The position numbers and the translations under genes were made by a program. Shown piece by piece: positions 22,361 to 29,412 of a stretch of DNA of 63,282 nt. The first letter of the stretch is position 1; the number at the start of each line of letters is the position of its first letter. Source of the stretch: Sutterella wadsworthensis (lineage in GTDB: Bacteria; Pseudomonadota; Gammaproteobacteria; Burkholderiales; Burkholderiaceae_F); the NCBI RefSeq assembly GCF_003315195.1, contig NZ_QNRV01000014.1:1-63282 (forward strand), in the 5' to 3' direction. Below the pieces are notes generated by a model that searched no databases, had not been told where the DNA came from, and worked only from the letters and a program-made list of their open reading frames with translations.

Positions 22361-22405
22361 ATGCCGGAATATCGAAAACCTCCAGTTGACGAAGCTCCCA
22401 AATAA
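22361..22405 (+). CDS. Cassette B ORF2: 14-residue microprotein
   Basis: Encodes MPEYRKPPVDEAPK behind a strong AGGAG site. Same length and position as the 14-codon ORFs of cassettes A and C; its stop overlaps the terminator stem by two bases. A longer open frame begins far upstream in this frame, but the ribosome-binding site and the match with A and C support this short start. Confidence 0.6.
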   Translation: MPEYRKPPVDEAPK

Positions 22406-22435
22406 AAGGGCTGTACTTCAAGTACAGCCCTTTTA
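22404..22435 (+). terminator. Cassette B terminator
   Basis: AAAAGGGCTGTACT pairs with AGTACAGCCCTTTT around a very short loop, ending in T4 and then ATTTAT. Its stem is longer than those of A and C but it keeps the GGGCTG/CAGCCC core. Confidence 0.85.
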
Positions 22436-22611
22436 TTTATCAGCTTACATTATGAGTGTATCGTATTCAATTAATATTTCTTCATCTGTTTTCAAAAATC
22501 TTCACTTATTACATTTCGTCTGACATAATTAAAGGCTATTTTATTTTTAGGTATTAGCCCTTAATAGGATTGATAGTTTAGCGATTCATTCTTTTTTAAT
22601 TCATCATCGAC

Positions 22612-22640
22612 TTGCATCTCTTTTATGAGAGGGGTAATCT
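22612..22640 (+). promoter_or_regulatory. Cassette C promoter
   Basis: TTGCAT (22612-22617), a 17-base spacer and TAATCT (22635-22640), matching cassette A in spacing and -10 sequence. Confidence 0.6.
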
Positions 22641-22647
22641 AAGTCTC

Positions 22648-22664
22648 GAGGTCAGGAAGATCTC
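22648..22664 (+). promoter_or_regulatory. Cassette C 5' hairpin/dyad
   Basis: GAGGTC pairs with GATCTC around the loop AGGAA, followed by AAGTTTTTAACA. The change from A (in cassette A) to G gives a G-U pair in RNA, so pairing is kept. This points to an RNA hairpin rather than only a DNA site. Confidence 0.6.
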
Positions 22665-22704
22665 AAGTTTTTAACAACACCATTGAATCTTTAGGAGTTT
22701 TAAA

Positions 22705-22839
22705 ATGGCTATGCATCTTATTCATACGATCGGTTCCATCATCGCTGCCTTTGCAGAAGAGTATTTGAATACCTTCTGTCTGGGTGTTTCCCGCAATATG
22801 CGTTCTGTCAGCGTTCCGTTCGCGAGCGAACAGCACTAA
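22705..22839 (+). CDS. Cassette C ORF1: small protein, homologue of cassette B ORF1
   Basis: 44 residues behind a good AGGAG site. It aligns end to end with the first 44 residues of cassette B ORF1, sharing G10, the AF pair at 15-17, NTFC at 22-25, G27, SR at 29-30 and VSxPF at 35-39. The N-terminal part (LIHTIGSIIAAFAEEYL) is moderately hydrophobic and amphipathic. No family is recognised. It is followed after 20 bases by the 14-codon ORF. The divergent but ungapped relation to cassette B argues that these small ORFs are real genes. Confidence 0.7.
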   Translation: MAMHLIHTIGSIIAAFAEEYLNTFCLGVSRNMRSVSVPFASEQH

Positions 22840-22859
22840 TCTTTAAGAGGCATCACAAT

Positions 22860-22904
22860 ATGGGTAAACCGCGAAAACGCCTAGACGGCGAATCAGCAAA
22901 ATAA
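22860..22904 (+). CDS. Cassette C ORF2: 14-residue microprotein
   Basis: Encodes MGKPRKRLDGESAK, with AGAGG about 8 bases before the ATG. It shares the Arg-Lys core, an acidic centre and final Lys with the ORFs of cassettes A and B. Stop and terminator overlap by two bases. Confidence 0.6.
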   Translation: MGKPRKRLDGESAK

Positions 22905-22942
22905 AGGGGCTGCACCTGATAATGGTTCAGCCCCTTTCTTTT
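22903..22942 (+). terminator. Cassette C terminator
   Basis: AAAGGGGCTG pairs with CAGCCCCTTT, followed by CTTTT. It closes the third cassette and faces the converging cadC-like gene. Confidence 0.85.
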
Positions 22943-23058
22943 GCTTCTAACGCCGCGCCAGCCCGCTTTCTCTGCTGCTGGGTCTCTTTGCCTCGCCCTG
23001 TCAGACTGGATGCTTCTCAGCCTAGCTGCCGTTCACAGACGCAGCGCCCAGCGTTCTT

Positions 23059-23742
23059 TTAATAGGCTCCTTTCTTAAAGCCTAAGGTCACTTGATCCAG
23101 CCACAATGCGTCGGATATTTTGTTGAAAATATTTCTCTTGGCCGCGCCGCCCTTCTGTGCGGGGGGGGGGGGGGGGGTAACTTTTCCTCGGCGCTCTTGC
23201 TTGATAGAGGCACTCCGGGAAGGTATCTGTTCGAGCGCAGCTGTACCCGTCTCCTCCAGAATCTTGCTTTCAAACGAGGTTGCCGCTTCGTGCTCGGGCT
23301 CAGCCGCACTGACGGGTTGCTGCAGTTCCCTCTCAGCTGCAACGTCCTCATCGTCGATCACCTGTGTGCCTTGAGCCCCATTTTCAGAGGTTGCGGCAAT
23401 GTATTCTTCCACCGTCAGCTGATGAACCGGCGCCAATAAACGATAGCCGCGTTTTGGTACCGTTTTAATATATTCCGGTGCCTCTTTAGCACTGCGGCCG
23501 TCTTTTAAAAATTTTCGTAATTCGAAAATGGCCTGAGTGATAGCCTGATCTGTTACAACATCCCGATCCCAGCAATTATCAATAATCTCTTGTCTGGAAA
23601 CTACCTCCATAGGATGCTGCGCAAAATAAAACAACAGATCCATCAGCCGCGGCGGCAGGACGCTTCGACGGTTTTTTCGCCGAATTGAATTTGATCTAGG
23701 ATTGGCTACCCAATCGGCAACAGTAAAAAATGCACTCTCCAT
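23059..23742 (-). CDS. CadC-like winged-helix regulator without membrane sensor (1)
   Basis: 227 residues. The N-terminal 105 match the OmpR/PhoB-type winged helix of E. coli CadC closely: PPRLMDLLFYFAQHP, SRQEIIDNCWDR, VVTDQAITQAIFELRKFLKD and YIKTVPKRGYRLL. CadC activates cadBA in acid and lysine. Here the membrane helix and periplasmic sensor are missing. They are replaced by an acidic low-complexity stretch, a run of five Pro encoded by C17, and an amphipathic tail ending LDQVTLGFKKGAY. The same tail ends the second CadC-like protein (40247-40768). GAGAGGG precedes the ATG. It lies downstream of the cad genes on the same strand, so it probably controls them. Confidence 0.85.
   Translation of the reverse strand: MESAFFTVADWVANPRSNSIRRKNRRSVLPPRLMDLLFYFAQHPMEVVSRQEIIDNCWDRDVVTDQAITQAIFELRKFLKDGRSAKEAPEYIKTVPKRGYRLLAPVHQLTVEEYIAATSENGAQGTQVIDDEDVAAERELQQPVSAAEPEHEAATSFESKILEETGTAALEQIPSRSASIKQERRGKVTPPPPPAQKGGAAKRNIFNKISDALWLDQVTLGFKKGAY
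23161..23177. repeat. Homopolymer of 17 G (17 C in the coding strand)
   Basis: An uninterrupted run inside the first cadC-like gene, encoding five prolines. Tracts this long change length readily by replication slippage. A loss or gain of one base would replace the C-terminal tail with a different sequence of about 24-29 residues and remove the LGFKK motif. Confidence 0.9.
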
Positions 23743-24045
23743 TGTTCCCTCTCGAATTAACTATCTTGACCATCTTCTATTGTTATTTATCGCGGTCCTT
23801 ATACTGTTTCTCATTGTAGTTGATCAGTTCGATTGAGTACATCACCCTATTGGAATAGCAAGAAAAATGCATATTTACCGTTTATCGTTGTTTATCAACT
23901 TATTTGTGATGTACTCACACTTATCTGCGTCAACATATAAACTCAGTATTTATACGCACTGCGGATTCAAAGTCTCCTCAAAGCATTTACATCTGTAAAC
24001 TCTTAAACTGTTAAATACTGCCCCGTGGGCTTAGCCAAAATATCT
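23743..24045. other. Intergenic region between cadC-like gene and APC transporter gene
   Basis: About 300 AT-rich bases. They must contain the promoter of the cadC-like gene if it is not read from the APC gene upstream. GTTGATCAG and GTTTATCAAC are seen but do not form a clean dyad. Confidence 0.4.
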
Positions 24046-25362
24046 TTATTGCTCAGGGAGCTCTGTGCTCCCATCCTTGGCAACAAAGAGACCATAAAAC
24101 GCAATGCCCAAGAAGAAGACAATGGTCGCAAACTTCATGACATCGCCGTCCATGAGGCTGAAATACCACCCGATGAAGATGAGTGAGCCCAAGGCTGCCG
24201 CTTCAACACAAACCTTCTTGACGCCTTGAAGTCCGGCTCTGCGCACAACTACAAAAGTGGCGGCCATACAGAGAAAATACGGGAAGACATTGGTAATGAC
24301 CGAGATGTCCACCAGCAGATCAAACTGACTGAACAAGTTGGAGACCGGCATAAACGGCACCAACAGCGTCTGGATGATGCAGAGGATGAATAGTCCCATA
24401 TAAGGAACACCCGTTCTGCCAACGCGTTTAAACAGCGCCGGGAAGTATCCCAGCCTGGCGGAGGTCATGAAGACTCGGTACATCGTAAACTGCCACGTAA
24501 CGAGTGACCCGACACAGGCCAAAAAGAGCAGCACTGCCAGTATGCGGCTCGCCGTCGAACCAAAAAGACTCACGAAGATGACAAAGAGCGGAGCTCCCGA
24601 ATCCACCAGTTCTGACTCTGGAAGCAAGCCTGCGGTCAAAGTTGTTGATCCGACATAAATGACTGCCACCGCAAGGGTAGCGGCCAATACAGCTTTAGGA
24701 ACAGACTTTTCTGGGTTATCGACGCTGTCGTCGTTAGCGCAAGCTGACTCTAATCCCAAAAAGGCCCAGAACATCATGGGGGCCGTCGCCGTCACCGCGG
24801 TCTGCATCGACAAATCACGAGGATTCCAATTCTGTGCAAACAACTGTGCGTCAAAGCTGAACGGCGCCGCACAGATTAGAAAAAGGAGCGGGATCAAGAT
24901 GCCCCAGATGGTCACCGCGCTGAGGCGCCCCATGGCTTTAACGCCCGCGAAGTTCACCAGCGTCGAGAGCCAAAGCAGCGCTATCGTTAAGCACTGCACA
25001 ACGCCCAAATCGGCCTGAATGCCGAAAATACCCAGCAGATAGCCGACAGCGGTGGTAGCAATGGCAACGTTGGCGATGACGACAGAAAATGCGTAAATAT
25101 AGTTGGTCAAAAAAGAGCCGGGCATACCGAAGGCATTTTCGGCGATAGCGCCTAAACCGCCCAGACGATATTTGGAGTAAATCCCGCAGTTGGCAAATGC
25201 GTATGCCATCGCGACAGCTGCAAGGCAAACAACAAACCAGGATAAAAGTCCGATCCCACCCACCTGAGCAACTTTCGCCGGCAGCATCAGGATTCCCGAT
25301 CCCAGCATGTTCAAAGCAGTCAGCAGCATGAACTGCGTTCTGTTCATTTTGAATTTAGTCAT
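24046..25362 (-). CDS. Basic amino acid/polyamine antiporter, APC family (PotE-like)
   Basis: 438-residue transporter with about twelve membrane segments. It has the intact first-helix motif LNMLGSGILMLPAKVAQVG, the FWAFLGLESACANDDSVDNPEKSVPKAVL region that typifies PotE/CadB-type antiporters, and SLVTWQFTMYRVF. The likely role is amino acid/amine exchange across the inner membrane. It is more distant from PotE than the two potE genes at 37341 and 38952. I chose the ATG giving MTKFKMNRTQ because AGGGG stands before it. It follows lysS on the same strand with a terminator hairpin between. Confidence 0.88.
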   Translation of the reverse strand: MTKFKMNRTQFMLLTALNMLGSGILMLPAKVAQVGGIGLLSWFVVCLAAVAMAYAFANCGIYSKYRLGGLGAIAENAFGMPGSFLTNYIYAFSVVIANVAIATTAVGYLLGIFGIQADLGVVQCLTIALLWLSTLVNFAGVKAMGRLSAVTIWGILIPLLFLICAAPFSFDAQLFAQNWNPRDLSMQTAVTATAPMMFWAFLGLESACANDDSVDNPEKSVPKAVLAATLAVAVIYVGSTTLTAGLLPESELVDSGAPLFVIFVSLFGSTASRILAVLLFLACVGSLVTWQFTMYRVFMTSARLGYFPALFKRVGRTGVPYMGLFILCIIQTLLVPFMPVSNLFSQFDLLVDISVITNVFPYFLCMAATFVVVRRAGLQGVKKVCVEAAALGSLIFIGWYFSLMDGDVMKFATIVFFLGIAFYGLFVAKDGSTELPEQ

Positions 25363-25398
25363 TTGTGGCCCCTTTTTGCCCTCTGGCCGCAAACAAGA

Positions 25399-25432
25399 GC
25401 AGCCCCGCAGGAGAAACTTTCCTGCGCGGCTG
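25399..25432 (-). terminator. Hairpin behind lysS
   Basis: GCAGCC and CGCAGGA pair with TCCTGCG and GGCTGC to give an interrupted 13-bp stem with a short loop. On the minus strand TCTTGTTTG follows. It lies 29 bases after the lysS stop and separates lysS from the APC gene. Confidence 0.65.
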
Positions 25433-25461
25433 CCATTGCGTTTACAAAATCAACTCAATGA

Positions 25462-26979
25462 TCAATTCTTGCTCTCCGGTCTCAGCGCGGGGAAGAGCAA
25501 GACGTCACGAATCGTAGGTGCGTCCGTAAGCAACATCATAAAGCGATCGATGCCGATGCCGCACCCGGCGGTTGGCGGCAATCCATATTCAAGTGCCGTC
25601 ACGTAATCTGCGTCGTAATACATCGCTTCATCGTCACCGTGTCCCTTGCGTTCAACCTGAGCGCGGAAGCGAGCTGCCTGATCATCCGGATCGTTAAGTT
25701 CGGAGAAGCCGTTAGCGGTTTCTCGGCCGGCAATGAAGAGTTCAAAGCGTTCCGTAATGTCCGGATTCACATCCGAGGCGCGGGCCAAAGGCGAAATTTC
25801 CGTCGGATAGTCAATGATGAAGGTCGGCTTGATGAGCTTCTTTTCAACGGTTTCGTCAAAAAGCGCCATCTGCAGCGAGCCGAGCGTCGGATCAATCTGC
25901 TCGTCGGCACCGAGACGCTTAAGTTCCTTCTTCAGGAAATCTTCGTCCACGAGCTGACTTTCAGTGTATTCGGGGCTGTACTTCAAGATGGCCTGCTTCG
26001 GCGTGAGCTTGTCGAAGGGCTCCTCGAAATTGATCGTCATTCCCTGATACGTCACGATGGCCGAACCGGTCACTTCACGCGCGACATGTCGCAGAAGCGC
26101 TTCGGTAAATTCCATCTGGTCCTTATAGGTCCAATAGGTGGCGTAGAATTCCATCATGGTGAATTCTGGGTTGTGACGCGCATCAATGCCTTCATTGCGG
26201 AAGTTTCGATTTATTTCGAATACGCGTTCAAAGCCGCCAACCACCAGACGCTTCAGATAAAGTTCCGGCGCAATGCGCAGGTACATTTCAGTATTCAGCG
26301 CATTATGGTGCGTGATGAAGGGACGTGCATTGGCGCCGCCCGGAATCGGATGCAGCATCGGCGTTTCCACTTCCAGGAAGTCGTTGGCCAGCATGAAATT
26401 GCGAATGGAGGCAATTGCCTTCGAACGCTTGATAAAGCGCTCGCGTGATTCGGCATTGACCATCAAATCCACATAGCGGCGGCGATAGCAGAATTCCTGG
26501 TCCTGCAGGCCCTTGTGCTTATCGGGCATCGGCCGAAGGCTCTTGGCCATCAAGCGGAATGACGTCACCTTAATGGCCAGATCGCCGGCCTGAGTACGCA
26601 TCAGCGTACCTTCACAAGCAACGATGTCGCCGAGGTCGAGCGTCTTGAAATCTGCGTAAGCGGCTTCGCCCACCGTGCTTTCTTGGACGAAATACTGCAT
26701 TGTCCCCGTATAGTCGCGGACGGTCGCAAAAGTGAGTCGGCCCATGACTCGCTTGAGCATCACACGGCCTGCACAAGCGACCTTCGGCGCGAGCGCTGCA
26801 AGCTCTTCAGCGGTCTTGTTGCCGTACTTTTCGTTAAGGTCACCGAACAAATCCTTGCGGACAAAGTCATTCGGATAGGCGACGCCGTGTTCGCGAAGCT
26901 TAAGGAGCTTGGCGCGGCGTTCCGCAATAACCGAATTTTCATTTTGTACTTCTGTGACCGAGATGTTCTCGTTAGTCAT
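25462..26979 (-). CDS. lysS: Lysyl-tRNA synthetase, class II
   Basis: Charges tRNA(Lys) with lysine. From the ATG at 26979 (AGGTGG upstream) the protein has 505 residues, the normal size. It carries the class II motifs: motif 1 near [21 protein letters not shown], motif 2 in [20 protein letters not shown], and motif 3 in [13 protein letters not shown]. An N-terminal OB-fold anticodon domain comes first. It lies just downstream of cadA. In E. coli the acid-inducible lysU lies near cadBA in a similar way, so lysine supply and charging may be co-regulated here. It is separated from cadA by a large hairpin element. Confidence 0.97.
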   Translation of the reverse strand: MTNENISVTEVQNENSVIAERRAKLLKLREHGVAYPNDFVRKDLFGDLNEKYGNKTAEELAALAPKVACAGRVMLKRVMGRLTFATVRDYTGTMQYFVQESTVGEAAYADFKTLDLGDIVACEGTLMRTQAGDLAIKVTSFRLMAKSLRPMPDKHKGLQDQEFCYRRRYVDLMVNAESRERFIKRSKAIASIRNFMLANDFLEVETPMLHPIPGGANARPFITHHNALNTEMYLRIAPELYLKRLVVGGFERVFEINRNFRNEGIDARHNPEFTMMEFYATYWTYKDQMEFTEALLRHVAREVTGSAIVTYQGMTINFEEPFDKLTPKQAILKYSPEYTESQLVDEDFLKKELKRLGADEQIDPTLGSLQMALFDETVEKKLIKPTFIIDYPTEISPLARASDVNPDITERFELFIAGRETANGFSELNDPDDQAARFRAQVERKGHGDDEAMYYDADYVTALEYGLPPTAGCGIGIDRFMMLLTDAPTIRDVLLFPALRPESKN

Positions 26980-27035
26980 GTAGCCACCTAATGTAAGTTG
27001 GGATTGATGGATTGGGTTCTGGTGGAGTGAAAAGC

Positions 27036-27137
27036 GGCAGAGATCTTCCAGCATCCCACTGCTCGTATGGGGCTGCAGGCGGCGGACACATTGGAACCCA
27101 ACAAATGTGTCCGCCGCCCCACCAGCAGATCTCTGCC
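27036..27137 (-). ncRNA. Structured RNA element related to copies 1 and 2, between cadA and lysS
   Basis: On the minus strand an outer 11-bp perfect stem (GGCAGAGATCT with AGATCTCTGCC) encloses an inner 15-bp perfect stem. The inner stem ends in GGCGGACACATT and carries a loop containing TGTTGGG, the same loop and stem base (GCGGAC/GTCCGCCGCC) as hairpin 1 of the 125-nt element. The second hairpin of that element is not recognisable here. GCTTTTCACTCC follows. It starts 14 bases after the cadA stop and could terminate, stabilise or regulate the cadA-lysS transcript. Confidence 0.6.
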
Positions 27138-27150
27138 TAACCTAGAAGCC

Positions 27151-29286
27151 TTACATCTTCAGAACCTTGACGGTGTAGGAACCGTCCGGCTGACGATAGG
27201 CACCGTGGATATCGGTTTCGAAGCCCGGGAAGTGCTCGCCGATTTCGCAGAGCATGAGCATGAAGTCCAGCACCGCGCGGTTGTCGGCCGTGAGCATTTC
27301 GCCCGGCATAACCAGAGGAACTCCCGGCGGATACGGCAGAATCATGTTGGCATTGACCTTGTCCTGCATATCCTGAATGCGGACTTCCTCAACCTCACCG
27401 TTGAGTTCGCGCTGGAAGGCATCAAACGGCGTCATGACCATCTTCGGCAGCGTTTCAAACGCGTGGAACATCATGTTCGGCAGATCGTGTTCAACGATGA
27501 GCTTATGGATGCCCTGGGCCAGTTCCTGCAGACGCATGCCGTCGTAGAAGCTCGGATCCTTCTTGTAAAGCGACGGGATCGCTTCCTTGATCTCAAGATT
27601 GCGGTCGTAGTCGCGGCGGAAGTTGCAGAGTTCACGCAGCAGCCCCATCGCCTTCGTGTTGTCGATACCGAAGGAGAAGAGGAAGAGCAGGTTGTAGGGA
27701 CCCGTCTTTTCAACGATCACGCCGCGGTCATCCAAGTACTTGGAAACGATCGAAGCGGGAATGCCGCGCTCAGCCATCGTGCCGTCGCCATTGAGACCCG
27801 GCGTGAGGAGCGTGACCTTGATCGGGTCAAGATACATGTGCTCTTGATCGATGTTGCGGAAGCCATGCCACTTGTCTTCGGGCTTGAGTTCCCAGCATTC
27901 CTTCGTGCCGATGTTTTCGGGCTGCCACACGTCGAAGAACCAAGAATCGGATTCTTCGCGAAGACGCTTGATTTCCTTACGGAAGCGAATCGCACGATCG
28001 ATGGATTCATCAATCAGACGGTGACCGACGTTGCCGCGCATCATAGCGGCAGCAGTTTCCGTCGATGCCACGATCGGATAGAAGGGCGACGTGGAGGTGT
28101 GCATCATGAACGCTTCGTTGAACGTCGCTTCATTGATTTCACCCTTCACATGGATCATGGAAGCCTGCGAGAACGCAGCCAGCAGCTTATGCGTCGACTG
28201 GGTTTCGTAGATCACCTTGCCCTCTGTACGGCCACCGCTCATGCCGGCGAGGCCCTGATAAATCGGGCTGAAGTTGGTGTAAGGCACCCACGCGGAGTCG
28301 AAGTGAATCGACTTCACATCCAGCGTATTCTTGATGAAGCCGGTGTTGTAGAACAGACCGTCATAGGTGGAGTTGGTCACCACAGCGTGAACCGGCCACG
28401 TGGCGTTTGGCGTTTCCTTCACACGCTTTTCAATGGTTTCGTGCTTAAATTCGCTCTGCGGGATACCGCCCAGAATGCCGTAGGCGTTGCGGGTCGGGCG
28501 CAGATAGATTGGGATCACATTGCTCATCATCATCAGATGCGTGAGCGACTTGTGGCAGTTGCGGTCAATCAGCACAGTGCTGCCGGCCGGAGCGGAGTAC
28601 AGACCGATGATCTTATTGGCGGTCGACGTGCCGTTCGTAACGATGTAGCTGCGGTCAGCATTGAACGTCTCAGCGATGTATTTCTCAGCATCGCGATGAG
28701 GACCGGAGTGGTCAAGCAGAGAGCCGAGTTCACCCACGGAAACCGAAACGTCAGCCTTGAAGGTATTGGCGCCGAAGAAGTCATAGAACAATGCGCCGAC
28801 CGGGCTGTGCTGGAAGGCCGTGCCGCTCATATGGCCCGGCGTGCAGAATGTGTACTTGCCTTCTTTGGCAAAGTTCATCAATGCGCGTGTCAGCGGAGGC
28901 GTAACAGCCTTTTCGTATTCCTCGACCTTCTGGGAGATCGTAACGGCGATGTCCGCAGCGTTCGAAATTTCATATTCGAAGAATTCAACATTCAGTGAGA
29001 GCTGCTGGAACGTAGCATCCGTCACACTGTTGGAGCTCGAGAAAGCAAAAACGGGGAGATATTCATTGAAATCATGAATTTGCTGGCAGAGTTCCTGAGG
29101 AGAATCTTCCCAGTCGATCACCACACCGGCAAGGCGGGCATTATTTTCGACGACGCGAACAAGATCCGCCTGATCGGCGGCAAATACGACTTCGAACCCG
29201 CGTTTTTTTAAGCACTCATTCAGGCTGTGAATCGGGGCGTCTTTAAAGAAACGACCAGGCGAGACGAGCTCAACGATGATGTTCAT
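27151..29286 (-). CDS. cadA: Lysine decarboxylase, inducible type
   Basis: Converts lysine to cadaverine and CO2, consuming a cytoplasmic proton; central enzyme of lysine-dependent acid resistance. The 711-residue protein matches E. coli CadA from end to end: an N-terminal wing domain, CTPGHMSGTAFQHSPVG, the PLP lysine in STHKLLAAFSQ (Lys367, the same number as in E. coli), FDSAWVPYTNFSPIY, and the C-terminal FETDIHGAYRQPDGSYTVKVLK. It lies 127 bases after cadB on the same strand, so cadBA is an operon as in enterobacteria. Confidence 0.97.
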   Translation of the reverse strand: MNIIVELVSPGRFFKDAPIHSLNECLKKRGFEVVFAADQADLVRVVENNARLAGVVIDWEDSPQELCQQIHDFNEYLPVFAFSSSNSVTDATFQQLSLNVEFFEYEISNAADIAVTISQKVEEYEKAVTPPLTRALMNFAKEGKYTFCTPGHMSGTAFQHSPVGALFYDFFGANTFKADVSVSVGELGSLLDHSGPHRDAEKYIAETFNADRSYIVTNGTSTANKIIGLYSAPAGSTVLIDRNCHKSLTHLMMMSNVIPIYLRPTRNAYGILGGIPQSEFKHETIEKRVKETPNATWPVHAVVTNSTYDGLFYNTGFIKNTLDVKSIHFDSAWVPYTNFSPIYQGLAGMSGGRTEGKVIYETQSTHKLLAAFSQASMIHVKGEINEATFNEAFMMHTSTSPFYPIVASTETAAAMMRGNVGHRLIDESIDRAIRFRKEIKRLREESDSWFFDVWQPENIGTKECWELKPEDKWHGFRNIDQEHMYLDPIKVTLLTPGLNGDGTMAERGIPASIVSKYLDDRGVIVEKTGPYNLLFLFSFGIDNTKAMGLLRELCNFRRDYDRNLEIKEAIPSLYKKDPSFYDGMRLQELAQGIHKLIVEHDLPNMMFHAFETLPKMVMTPFDAFQRELNGEVEEVRIQDMQDKVNANMILPYPPGVPLVMPGEMLTADNRAVLDFMLMLCEIGEHFPGFETDIHGAYRQPDGSYTVKVLKM

Positions 29287-29327
29287 AATGAAACCTCACA
29301 AAGGGAGATGTGGTGGTGAAACCAGAA

Positions 29328-29374
29328 GGGGCTGGGCCTGCCCTCTCAATCCGTCACATAAAGTGAGCAGCCCC
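29328..29374 (-). other. Intercistronic hairpin cadB-cadA
   Basis: GGGGCTG and CAGCCCC can pair across a loop of about 33 bases between the two genes. There is no T-run. It may tune the ratio of the two products. Confidence 0.4.
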
Positions 29375-29412
29375 AGCCAGAGGAAGAAGTTGATGAAAGA
29401 GGTGTTGACTGA

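Noticed and set aside
22177-22839. Cassette B/C small proteins as DUF1127 (YjiS-like) members
   Set aside because: The G-(I/V)-S-R ... P-F pattern recalls DUF1127 tails, but the rest, including the Arg-rich first half of that family, does not fit. A profile search could reverse this.
21180-23058. CRISPR or tandem DNA repeat array
   Set aside because: The repeated units are gene-sized and diverged, with conserved parts at promoter, hairpin and terminator; there are no short identical repeats with spacers.
27067-28998. 643-codon open frame on the plus strand across cadA
   Set aside because: Antisense to cadA, whose identity is beyond doubt; composition is that of a shadow frame.
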